Source: Massilia glaciei (GTDB lineage: Bacteria; Pseudomonadota; Gammaproteobacteria; Burkholderiales; Burkholderiaceae_D). Taken from it: a stretch of DNA of 53,457 bases. The stretch's first letter is position 1. Every line of letters begins with the position of its first letter. Shown in pieces: positions 26,068 through 33,914 of the stretch. The DNA lies in contig NZ_PXWF02000225.1 in assembly GCF_003011895.2 (NCBI RefSeq), positions 1 through 53,457 of the forward strand, read 5' to 3'. A program made the translations under genes and the position numbers. The notes below the pieces were generated by a model. It made no database searches, was not told where the DNA came from, and saw nothing but the letters and a program-made list of their open reading frames with translations.

Positions 26068-27456
26068 GGCGGCCCGCACCATGCTCGGCCGCTTGGGCCA
26101 ATAGCGCCAGCCCGGCCGCAGGAACTGCATCGCCATCGCGTCGTCGCGCGCCGTCGATCCGACCTTTTTGTACAGTTCGTGGGCGGCGTCGATGCGCCCC
26201 ATGTCGGGCGCGATTCCCAGTCCCGGCGCCTGCGGCACCAACACCTCGCCGCCCCTGATCTCGAACGGCGCGCGGGTCAAGCGCTCCTGGCCCTCCTGCC
26301 AGATCCAGTGGGTGTCGATGGCGGTGATGTTTCCCGGGGCGGCGGCGGCGACATGGGTAAACATGGCCAACGAGACGTCGAAATGGTTGTTTGAATGCGA
26401 ACCCCAGGTCAGCCCCCATTCGGCACACAATTGGGCCAGCCGCACCGATCCCTGCATGGTCCAGAAATGCGGATCGGCAAGTGGGATGTCGACCGCGCCG
26501 AGCGCATGGGAGTGCGCCATCTGGCGCCAGTCGGTCGCCACCATGTTGGTCGCGGTGGGAATGCCGGTGGCGCGGCGGAATTCGGCCATGGTCTCGCGGC
26601 CCGAGTAGCCGTCCTCCGGTCCGCACGGGTCCTCCGCGTAGGCCAGCACGTGGCCCTGGCCGCGGCACAGCGCGACCGCCTCGGACAGCGACCAGGCACC
26701 GTTCGGGTCGATCGTCACGCGCGCCTGCGGAAAGCGCGCCTTGATGCCGGCCACCGCCGCCATTTCTTCGGCGCCGTGCATGACGCCGCCTTTGAGCTTG
26801 AAGTCGCGAAAGCCGTAGCGCGCCACCACGGCCTCGGCCTGCGCCACGATGGACGCCGGCGTGAGCGCCTCGGCGTGGCGCAGGGCGTACCAGTCGGCGG
26901 CGGCGCCGCTGCCGGAAAGATAGGGCAGATTGGTGCGTTTGCGATCGCCGATGTAGAACAGGTAGGCCAGCATGGGCACGCTGTCGCGCTGCTGCCCCGC
27001 ACCCAGCAGCTCGCACACCGGCACGCCGAGGTGCTGGCCCATCAGGTCGAGCAGCGCCGCCTCGACCGCGGTGACGACGTTCTCGAGGCGCAGATTTATT
27101 TCGTGCGGCTGCAGCAGCACGGCCTGTTCGGCGGCGGAGCTGACTTGGTGCTACGGACCGTTGCCGGCCTTGCCGGCGAGCGCCCCGCGCACCCGGTTGA
27201 GGGTGCGGTTGTAGCGGCCGATCTCTGTGCCCACGACCAGCGGCACGGCGTTTTGCAGCGCGCGCAGGATGCCGGCGCCGCCCGGCACCTCGCCCATGCC
27301 GGTGTGGCCGCCGCTGTCGGTCAGCAGCACCAGGTTGCGGGTGAAGTAAGGCGCGTGGGCGCCGCACAGGTTGAGCAGCATGCTGTCTTGCCCGGCGACC
27401 GGGATGACCCGCATGGAGATGATGAGCGGCGTTGCTGGGGTGGAGATGGTTGGCAT
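26065..27456 (-). pseudogene. gudD: Glucarate-dehydratase-like enolase, interrupted by an amber codon
   Basis: One continuous 463-codon frame carries a single TAG at 27151-27153 (codon 102), between GKAGNGP and [10 protein letters not shown]. Everything else looks intact. The enolase-superfamily residues are K220/K222 (FKLKGG), D250 and N252 (TIDPNGAW), E275 (YAEDP) and H354 (SHSNNHFD). Intact enzymes dehydrate glucarate (and related aldarates) to 5-keto-4-deoxyglucarate, the GarL substrate, which would link Udh to GarL. The start is the ATG at 27456 with GGGAAA upstream; 27468 is an alternative. A downstream GTG at 27120 could at best yield a protein lacking the capping domain. The interruption may be a real mutation or a base-call error. 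Confidence 0.85.
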
Positions 27457-27545
27457 CGGGTTTCCCATTGTGGCCGGTGAGGCGCGGCCGTGGGCGCTGC
27501 CGCGAGGCAGCCAACGGCTCGCGTGCTGTCTACAGATCGTCTGGT

Positions 27546-29183
27546 TTAACGGAGCAGGTAGGCGCCCAGCGGATCGCCCGGCAATCGCTTCAGGCCGGCG
27601 ACCACCTGCGCCGCGTTGAAGGTGGCGCCGGCGTCGTTGGTGTGGGTGCGCGCGTCGGAAAAGAAGCCGTTCACCGTCTGCGCGCCCGCGACGCGGTAAG
27701 CGTCGCTGACGAGCATTGTCAGGTCGATGAAGCGCGCGCCGCCCGCTTGCGCCACCTGCTCGCCCCACTGGGCGAAGTTGGCGAAATCGCGGCCCTGCTC
27801 CCAGCGGTCGCGGTGCGGCACCGGTGACAAGACAATGACGGTGGCGCCCTTGGCGCGCGCGTCGGCCACGTACTTGGCCATGTACCAGCCGAAGGTATGG
27901 ACCATCTCCTTGCTGCCGTCGGGGCGCGTGTCCTCGACGGTGCCGGGGCCGGTGCCGGGGCCGGAGGCGCGGTTCTTGTTGGACGGGTCGCCGATGCGGC
28001 CACCGTCGTTGTGGCCGAACTGGATCAGCACGAAGTCGCCCGCCTTCAGTTGCGCCAGCAGCTTGCCCCAGCGGCCCTCGGTGTAATAGGTGCGGCTGCT
28101 GCGCCCGCCGATGGCGTGGTTGACCACGTTCAGCTTGCGCGTGTCGAAATGGGTGGCGATGCGCTCGCCCCAGCCGATGGCGCCGTTCTGGCCGCCGCTC
28201 TTGACGGTCGAGTCGCCGGCGATGAACAGGGTAGGCAGGCTTGGGTTGCGCACCGCCTCGTCGGGCACCTTGGACGCGTCGACCACGGGCCGCGCGTCGT
28301 CGACCGCGCGCACGAAGGCGCGCAGCGGCCGCCCTGGCAGCGTGTTCAGGCCGGCCACCAAGGTGCGCGCATTGAGTTCGGCGCCGGCCAGGTTGGTGTG
28401 GGTGTGCTCGTCAGGCACGGTCTGCGGGAACAGTTTCATGACGGCCTCGCGGCCGAGTTGGTCGTACTGGCGCGCGACCAGCTCGTTGAGGTCGATGAAG
28501 CCGGCGCCCTCCTGGCGCGCCACTTCGCCGGCCCAGCCGGCGTGGCTGTTCTTGCTGCGCGCGACCTTGCCGTTGGCGTCCCCGCCGGCATTCCATTTCT
28601 TGCGCGGCACGGGCGAGGCGACGATCGGCAGCGCGCCCTTGGCGCGGGCCTCGGCGATGTACTTGCGCAGGTACCAGCCGTAGGTGTGCACGGTCTCGCG
28701 CTGCCCGGTGAGCATGTTGTCGATTTCTTCGGTCTGTTCGCCGGTGCCGGCGAGCGTGGCGCGCGCGCGCTTGTTGTCGTTGATGGCGCCACTGTCGTTG
28801 TGCCCGAACTGCATGATGACGACGTCGCCTGGCTTGATCAGGGCGAGCGTGCGCTCCCAGTGTCCGCCGCTCAGGTAGGTTCTGCTGCTGAGCCCGCCAA
28901 TGGCGCGGTTGACCACGTTCAACCTGCTGGTGTCGAACAACGCGGCGATCGGATTGCCCCAACCCCACTGCCCTTCGGCGCCCTTGTTCTGGCCGTCGTC
29001 GCGGCCGTTGCGCACGGTGGAGTCGCCGATCAGGAACAACGACGGCAGCTTGGCGTTGGCCGGTTCGGGCAGCACGATCTTCAGGCCCTGGCGCGGGTCG
29101 GTGTTGACGGCCGGGGGAGCGAGCGGCGCCTGGGAGCAGGCGGTTAGCAAGCCAAGTAAGGCGAGGATGAGGAGTTTATTCAT
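27546..29183 (-). CDS. Two-headed rhamnogalacturonan acetylesterase lipoprotein
   Basis: 545 residues with the lipobox LLTAC. There are two complete CE12-like SGNH domains in tandem. The first (about 45-285) has S55 (IGDSTV), N129 (FGHND) and DEHTH (258-262). The second (about 315-540) has S325 (AGDSTV), N392 (FGHND) and DARTH (510-514). Each half carries its own GGxSSRTY and GWYxxKY segments, so this is an internal duplication with both active sites kept. It would deacetylate RG-I near the outer membrane. It diverges from another esterase and is followed 77 bp later by the dehydratase gene. Confidence 0.9.
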   Translation of the reverse strand: MNKLLILALLGLLTACSQAPLAPPAVNTDPRQGLKIVLPEPANAKLPSLFLIGDSTVRNGRDDGQNKGAEGQWGWGNPIAALFDTSRLNVVNRAIGGLSSRTYLSGGHWERTLALIKPGDVVIMQFGHNDSGAINDNKRARATLAGTGEQTEEIDNMLTGQRETVHTYGWYLRKYIAEARAKGALPIVASPVPRKKWNAGGDANGKVARSKNSHAGWAGEVARQEGAGFIDLNELVARQYDQLGREAVMKLFPQTVPDEHTHTNLAGAELNARTLVAGLNTLPGRPLRAFVRAVDDARPVVDASKVPDEAVRNPSLPTLFIAGDSTVKSGGQNGAIGWGERIATHFDTRKLNVVNHAIGGRSSRTYYTEGRWGKLLAQLKAGDFVLIQFGHNDGGRIGDPSNKNRASGPGTGPGTVEDTRPDGSKEMVHTFGWYMAKYVADARAKGATVIVLSPVPHRDRWEQGRDFANFAQWGEQVAQAGGARFIDLTMLVSDAYRVAGAQTVNGFFSDARTHTNDAGATFNAAQVVAGLKRLPGDPLGAYLLR

Positions 29184-29227
29184 AGTCGTATTTTATGTGC
29201 CCCCTATTTGTGCGCAAGCCTTTGATC

Positions 29228-29255
29228 AGAAAGAATCAACAATGTGAGCAATGCG
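29228..29255. promoter_or_regulatory. Shared RG-I operator, half-conserved copy
   Basis: AGAA-AG-AATCA-ACAATG-TGAGC: the left arm matches eight of nine consensus bases, while the right arm keeps only TGA. It lies between the divergent two-headed esterase and the alpha/beta esterase, 45 bp from the former's start. Confidence 0.5.
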
Positions 29256-29322
29256 CGAGATGGCGCGATGCGGCCGCCGAAACGGCCGACAATGGCGGGA
29301 TCAACCAACTCGGGCCACCATA

Positions 29323-30219
29323 ATGAAAAGACTGTTCTCCATCGCGCTGATGTCAATCTGCTCCTATAGCCAGGCGGCGCCGTCCGTGATCCCGCTCTGG
29401 CCCGAGGGCGTGCCGGGCGCGAAGTCGATCGGCGTTGAGCAAGTCACCGATGGCCGGATCGCCAACGTGAGCGAACCGACACTGACAGTTTATGGACCCG
29501 CGTTGAACAAGGCGAACGGCACCGCCGTGATTATTTGTCCGGGAGGCGGCTATGTGCGTTTGTCGGCCGACAAAGAAGGTGTCAAGTACGCGAACTGGCT
29601 TGCGACCCTTGGCGTGACCAGCTTTGTGCTCAAGTACCGCATGAAGGAATTCGGCCATCCGGCACCGTTGCAGGACGTGCTGCGGGCGGTGCGGCTGGTG
29701 CGCTCTCGGGCGGCCGAGCTTGGCATCGACCCGGCGCGCATCGGAGTGATGGGGAGTTCGGCGGGCGGACACCTGGCGGCGAGCGCGGGGACGTTGTTTG
29801 AGCATCCGCTCGGGCGCACCGGCGCCGCGCTCGACGCGACCAGTGCGCGGCCGGATTTTTTGATGCTGCTGTATCCGGTGATTACGATGGAAGGCGCGGC
29901 TGCGCACGCCGGGTCGCGCGAGTCGCTGTTGGGGGCCGCGCCGGATGCCGCCCTGGTGCGCCTGATGTCGCTGGAGAACCAGGTCAACCCGGCGACGCCG
30001 CCGACGCTGCTGGTGCATACGCAGGCCGATAAGGCGGTGCCGGTTGAGAACAGCATTTTGTTCTATCAGGCGCTGACAAGGGCCAATGTGCCGGCCGAGT
30101 TGTATTTATTTGCGCAAGGTGGGCACGGGGTCGGCATTCGCCCGGACCTGGGAACGACCTCGGACTGGCCGCTCCGGGCGGAGGAATGGCTGCGTGATCA
30201 GAAGCTGTTGATCAAGTAA
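29323..30219 (+). CDS. Secreted alpha/beta-hydrolase esterase (BD-FAE/acetylesterase type)
   Basis: 298 residues with a signal peptide ending near SYSQA. The oxyanion segment is PGGGY (73-77), the nucleophile S146 lies in GSSAG (144-148), and the acid and base are D236 (HTQADKAVP) and H268 (GGHG). The family includes acetylxylan esterases and feruloyl-esterase-like enzymes common in hemicellulose and pectin loci. The ATG at 29323 is chosen because it gives a proper signal peptide; further upstream the frame has no protein character. It would remove acetyl or similar esters from wall fragments. Confidence 0.85.
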   Translation: MKRLFSIALMSICSYSQAAPSVIPLWPEGVPGAKSIGVEQVTDGRIANVSEPTLTVYGPALNKANGTAVIICPGGGYVRLSADKEGVKYANWLATLGVTSFVLKYRMKEFGHPAPLQDVLRAVRLVRSRAAELGIDPARIGVMGSSAGGHLAASAGTLFEHPLGRTGAALDATSARPDFLMLLYPVITMEGAAAHAGSRESLLGAAPDAALVRLMSLENQVNPATPPTLLVHTQADKAVPVENSILFYQALTRANVPAELYLFAQGGHGVGIRPDLGTTSDWPLRAEEWLRDQKLLIK

Positions 30220-30309
30220 TCCGGGTTCGCTTCAAAAATCGATATCCAGGTTCATCATCGCCCCCCCAACGTCATCCTCGCCCCCTCCCAACGGCATCCT
30301 CGCGCCACC

Positions 30310-30343
30310 GTCATCCTCGCGAATGCGGGGACCCATACTGAAT
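30310..30343 (+). repeat. Dispersed palindromic repeat, copy 3
   Basis: GTCATCCTCGCGAATGCGGGG followed by ACCCATACTGAAT, the same family as 10587 and 14875. Two broken heads, GTCATCCTCGC and GCATCCTCGCG, precede it (from about 30270). Confidence 0.7.
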
Positions 30344-30672
30344 GTGCGCCAATGCGGCGTCGATAATTTCATCCTCCCCAACGCCAAGATACCAGCCGCT
30401 GAAGGTTCCCCAGCGAACTTGTTTTCCGGAGGATTCGCAGCCATTCGGCAATCGACTTCGCCCGGCGTGCACCCCCTCCAGAATGTGCCGCCTCCCCAAA
30501 AGGCCCTATTTCATCCGGTTCGACCCGGCATAGGCCTATAGCGTCGCGAACTCCGGTGATAGTGACTTGAAACCGCCCGCCCGCCATGCGATCTCTCCTG
30601 CCTCAAGTCTGAAACTGAACGATGCGCGGTCTGCGTGTCTAACAAAGTACACGCCAGCGTTGTCGTAAAAAA

Positions 30673-30735
30673 GTCGTGCAATTGCCGGACCGAGTCGCGC
30701 AGTTGTCAGGCCGATTCGCGCAGAAATCGTCCAGG
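30673..30735 (+). repeat. Three 21-bp direct repeats upstream of a hypothetical gene
   Basis: Imperfect units start at 30673 (GTCGTGCAATTG), 30694 (GTCGCGCAGTTG) and 30715 (TTCGCGCAGAAA). A fourth related block, CTCGTGCAATGCCGGGCC, starts at 30747. The 21-bp period equals two DNA turns. They sit 65-130 bp before the ATG at 30801, so they may be an operator array; no binding protein is known. Confidence 0.6.
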
Positions 30736-30800
30736 CGCGTGCCTGTCTCGTGCAATGCCGGGCCAATATGCAGTCAAATCGGAATAAAAGGAGAAAAGCC

Positions 30801-31757
30801 ATGAAACGCCATCACCCAGCCATCTACGCCGAGATCCCCATTTCGCAACATATCCAAAAGCAACTAAGCCATGCCTCGGTCAGAAGCTTCTTCGAAAAGG
30901 AGGACTGGGAAATCGTCGCCGAGGCGGTCGAGGAGTGGGTCTGGCGCCACCATCCTGATGCGCTGCCCAAGTCGGCAAATTCTGGTTACCAATGGAAGCA
31001 TTTGTTCCTGCCCGATGGCACGCTGCTGCGCACCGTATTCAACGGGAAAAACCATCACGGCTTGGTCGAGGGCGATGCCATACTTTACGAAGGACAGGCC
31101 GTCTCGCCGAGCGGTTTTGCCAACGCCGTGGGTGGAATCCGGCGCAACGCCTGGACCAGCATCTGGATCCGCTTTCCGAATACAAGCGACTGGAAGCTGG
31201 CCGAGACGCTGCGCACAAGCAAGCAGCCCCAACGTGAACGCCGACCGCAAGTGGCTGCGCAATCTGCGCCCTCGGCCACACCCCGCGCGCAGCTTACCGC
31301 CCCTGCAACCGCCCCTGCGACTGCCCCTGCGACTGCCCCTGCAACTGTTCCTGCGACTGCCCCTGCGACTGCCCCTGTAACTGTCCCTGAATCTATCCCT
31401 GCGACCGCCTCTGCGACTGTCCCTGCAACCGCCCGGCAAGGACATCACGCATTTGCCGCACACGAAGTGCGCCCACCCCAGCGCACGGTCGATGCTGGCA
31501 CGCCCGATGCCGGTCCAAACCTTGCAGCACCACCTGCACGGGACGTTCAACGGATAGGACGATTCATGGGCCTTGCGAGGAGGATTGCTGGCCGGCTGCC
31601 CAAGCGCGCCCCGGTTTCGATCATCGATATGGTGGACGCGCTTCGGCTCGCCGAAGCGCGCCTGAAGGCCACGTTGCCGGACAAAAAAGGAAAGCCCGGC
31701 GGTTTTTTTGTGGTGTGGTTCAGCAATGACGAAGGTTTACCGCTTCCGGCATCGTGA
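30801..31757 (+). CDS. Hypothetical protein with an Ala-Thr-Pro repeat linker
   Basis: 318 residues, not recognised. The start is well supported by AAAGGAG seven bases before the ATG. The N-terminal domain (about 1-145) is rich in Trp, with DWEIVAEAVEEWVWRHHP and GYQWKHLFLPDGTLLRTVF, and looks globular and cytoplasmic; no signal peptide is seen. A linker of about 45 residues is built from imperfect 12-bp DNA units (about 31300-31433) encoding PATA-type tetrapeptides. A short C-terminal domain (about 250-318) contains IIDMVDALRLAEARLKATLP. It is probably a two-domain nucleic-acid or protein-binding factor, but that is a guess. Confidence 0.6.
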   Translation: MKRHHPAIYAEIPISQHIQKQLSHASVRSFFEKEDWEIVAEAVEEWVWRHHPDALPKSANSGYQWKHLFLPDGTLLRTVFNGKNHHGLVEGDAILYEGQAVSPSGFANAVGGIRRNAWTSIWIRFPNTSDWKLAETLRTSKQPQRERRPQVAAQSAPSATPRAQLTAPATAPATAPATAPATVPATAPATAPVTVPESIPATASATVPATARQGHHAFAAHEVRPPQRTVDAGTPDAGPNLAAPPARDVQRIGRFMGLARRIAGRLPKRAPVSIIDMVDALRLAEARLKATLPDKKGKPGGFFVVWFSNDEGLPLPAS

Positions 31758-31823
31758 CCGCCTGATTTTAGGGCTGGTCTTCGGCACGATTGTTCGGGAC
31801 TGTTCCAAGCCTGAAGATTTAAA

Positions 31824-31873
31824 CTGAGCGTTCATGCACGCTCAGCATGGGTCCTCGCTTCCGCGAGGATGAC
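31824..31873. terminator. Hairpin pair with inverted dispersed repeat (copy 4)
   Basis: CTGAGCGT/ACGCTCAG (31824-31845) forms an 8-bp stem with a 6-base loop and overlaps an inverted copy of the dispersed repeat (31840-31873, stem CCTCGC/GCGAGG). It lies between the convergent hypothetical gene and rhaM, so it may end both transcripts. No T-run follows. Confidence 0.5.
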
Positions 31874-31890
31874 GCATCTTAACGGGCTCC

Positions 31891-31938
31891 CTCGGCGACG
31901 GGCTTGCTCGGCGACGGGCTTGCTCGGCGACGGGTTGC
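31891..31938 (+). repeat. Three 16-bp direct repeats
   Basis: CTCGGCGACGGGCTTG occurs twice exactly (31891-31922) and once with two changes (31923-31938); degenerate copies continue to about 31980. It is non-coding and lies just downstream of rhaM. Its role is unknown. Confidence 0.65.
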
Positions 31939-31996
31939 GCGGATGATCGGCCTGCTCGGGTGACGGGCCTGATCGGCGACGTGTTTACCCGGACGC

Positions 31997-32311
31997 CTAC
32001 TCGAAGTGGAACATCGGCGTCAGTGGCCATTCGCGCGGGCGGTTGCCAGGTTCGGTTTCCATCAGATCGGCCATGCTGTCCCACCAGCGCTGCATCACCG
32101 GTTGTGCCGGCAGGGACGCGCTGCTGTCGTCGGGGCGCAGCTTGAGCACGGCGAACAGGTGCAGCGTTTCCTCGTCGAGAAATATCGAATAGTCATAGAT
32201 GCCGGCGCCACGCAACGCATCGGCCAGTTCCGGCCACAAGGTGTCGTGCCGACGCCGGTACTCGTCGACGGTGCCGGGTTTTAACTTCATGCGGAAGGCG
32301 TGGTTGATCAT
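31997..32311 (-). CDS. rhaM: L-rhamnose mutarotase
   Basis: 104 residues. It interconverts alpha and beta anomers of L-rhamnose so that the isomerase gets its preferred form. It is a dimeric ferredoxin-like fold protein in the cytoplasm. The conserved histidine H22 (YRRRHDTLWPEL) and the WWDSMADLME segment are present, and the length matches the family. The start overlaps the stop of a small upstream frame as ATGA. It is the last gene of the rhamnose operon. Confidence 0.93.
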   Translation of the reverse strand: MINHAFRMKLKPGTVDEYRRRHDTLWPELADALRGAGIYDYSIFLDEETLHLFAVLKLRPDDSSASLPAQPVMQRWWDSMADLMETEPGNRPREWPLTPMFHFE

Positions 32312-32472
32312 TTCGGTTTCCTTGTCATCGTATCAAGTGAGGCGGCGGTCTGCACGAAGCCGCCCACGCCATTGTTGTAACTCGGCGTCGGCAGCGGATA
32401 GCCTCGGGCCAGAAGCGACCCGGCGCTCGGTGCCAACGCTGCGAACAAGCCGGTCTTGCGCGGCATCGTCAT
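32308..32472 (-). CDS. Possible small protein coupled to GH28 and rhaM
   Basis: A frame of about 54 codons begins one base after the GH28 stop (TGACATG) and ends in an ATGA overlap with rhaM. The product is mildly hydrophobic (GLFAALAPSAGSLLARGY) and resembles nothing I know. The perfect fit between two genes suggests it is translated, at least for coupling. It may also be the remnant of a larger deleted gene. Confidence 0.35.
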   Translation of the reverse strand: MTMPRKTGLFAALAPSAGSLLARGYPLPTPSYNNGVGGFVQTAASLDTMTRKPK

Positions 32473-32473
32473 G

Positions 32474-33904
32474 TCAGCTTTTGTCCTGTTCTTCGAAACT
32501 CTTCTTCGAAGGGTCTGCCCGCGGCGCATCGGCTTTGATGACCACCGACTCCGCCGGCAGACCGACGACACCGGTCGTGTTTTCGAGTACCACCGGGGTG
32601 CCGACCTTGAGCTTCAGGCTGGTGAACTTCCAGTTCTTGGCATCGTAGAGATGACCGCCCTTGCTGGCCTCGATCTCGATATTATCGAGATGGAAGCGCT
32701 CGAGCGGCGCCGCCTTGAAACCGTCGACCTCGAACGCCGTCGTCGCCCCGCTGGCATCGATGTTCCAGATCTTCACGTCCCGGAAGCGCGCCATACCCCG
32801 TTCCTTCGGCACCGGCGTCGCCAGCACTTTCCAAACCGGGGGATTATCGGTGATATTTTCCGGTATCTTGGCATAGCTGTAGCTCGGATTCCAGTTCATG
32901 GTGATGCGCAGGACCACCGGGACGCCGGTCATCTTGAAGTCGTGGATGCGCAGGTTTTCGCCAAAGCCGCCACGCGTATGCGCCGACTTGAACAATATCC
33001 CAACCGGCACATTGCCCAAGACCGTGATGTGATACGCCTCGATATTGCGGAACCCGCCCGAGGTCTCGCTGCCGAAGGTCAGGCCGGCCGCGGCCGAGCG
33101 CACGATCGAGTCGCGGATGATGACGTCTTCGGTCGGGCGCGCCACGCGCAAGCCGTCCGAATCGCGCCCCGCCTTCAGGCACAGGGCGTCGTCGTTGACG
33201 TCGATGTCGGCGTTTTGCACCAGTATCTTACGTGACGAGTCGATGTCGATGCCGTCGGTGGACGGTCCAAGCCCGCCCTCGTTGTTGCGGATGACGACAC
33301 CGTCGACCGTGACGTCCTCAGAAAAACAGATATGCAGCGTCCAAAAGCCCGAACGGCGCAGCAGCAGGCCGCCACCAACCTTGACGTTCGACGATTTGTA
33401 GACCTGGATCAGGCGCGGACGCTGGGCGTCGTAGTCCGAGGCCCAGCGCAGGCCACGCGGCTCGTACGCCTTGCGCAACGTCCAGTAGCTGTCCCAGAAC
33501 ACCTTGCCGTCGCCGTCGATGGTGCCGTCGCCGGTGATCGCGGCGTTTTTTTGCTCATAGATGTTGACCAGCGCGGCCGGCCAGCGCATCTCGATGCCGG
33601 CGATGCGGGTCTGCATGACCGGATAGTCGGCGATGTTTTGCGAACCGAGCAAGGTGACGCCCTTGTCGACTTGCAGCGTGACGCCGCTCTTGACGAAGTT
33701 CGACCCGATGCGGAAGGTCCCGGCCGGGAACACCACCGTGCCGCCTGTCTTGGCCGCGGCGTCGATGGCGCGTTGAATGGCGGCCGTCTCGAGCGTGGTG
33801 CCGTCGCCCCTGGCGCCGTACTTGCCGACACTGAAGGTGGCCTTGGCGCTGGCCGAGGCCATGATCAACAGGAGCAGCGCTCCGGCCAGTGTGCGCGCGA
33901 TCAT
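32474..33904 (-). CDS. Secreted GH28 polygalacturonase/rhamnogalacturonase family enzyme
   Basis: 476 residues, exported (signal ending near ASASA). A right-handed beta-helix begins FSVGKYGARGDGTT, the standard GH28 opening. The catalytic aspartates are D217 (PSTDGIDID) and D238/D239 (VNDDALCLK). The usual GHG motif is replaced by FGSETSGG, as seen in rhamnogalacturonan-type subfamilies. It would hydrolyse galacturonate linkages in RG oligomers. Its gene sits inside the rhamnose operon, 10 bp after rhaI, so the extracellular cut and rhamnose catabolism are expressed together. Confidence 0.88.
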   Translation of the reverse strand: MIARTLAGALLLLIMASASAKATFSVGKYGARGDGTTLETAAIQRAIDAAAKTGGTVVFPAGTFRIGSNFVKSGVTLQVDKGVTLLGSQNIADYPVMQTRIAGIEMRWPAALVNIYEQKNAAITGDGTIDGDGKVFWDSYWTLRKAYEPRGLRWASDYDAQRPRLIQVYKSSNVKVGGGLLLRRSGFWTLHICFSEDVTVDGVVIRNNEGGLGPSTDGIDIDSSRKILVQNADIDVNDDALCLKAGRDSDGLRVARPTEDVIIRDSIVRSAAAGLTFGSETSGGFRNIEAYHITVLGNVPVGILFKSAHTRGGFGENLRIHDFKMTGVPVVLRITMNWNPSYSYAKIPENITDNPPVWKVLATPVPKERGMARFRDVKIWNIDASGATTAFEVDGFKAAPLERFHLDNIEIEASKGGHLYDAKNWKFTSLKLKVGTPVVLENTTGVVGLPAESVVIKADAPRADPSKKSFEEQDKS

Positions 33905-33914
33905 GGCCGCTGTT

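Larger units (their letters stand above)
30220..30800. other. Long non-coding gap with repeats
   Basis: About 580 bp without a convincing gene. It contains degenerate and full copies of the dispersed palindromic repeat (about 30270-30343), a featureless central part, and a 21-bp tandem repeat immediately upstream of the next gene. Confidence 0.6.

Noticed and set aside
26065-27456. Genome-wide recoding of TAG as sense, or a selenocysteine/pyrrolysine-type event
   Set aside because: The neighbouring mazE antitoxin ends normally at TAG, no special downstream structure is visible, and the helicase lesion is TGA plus frameshifts.
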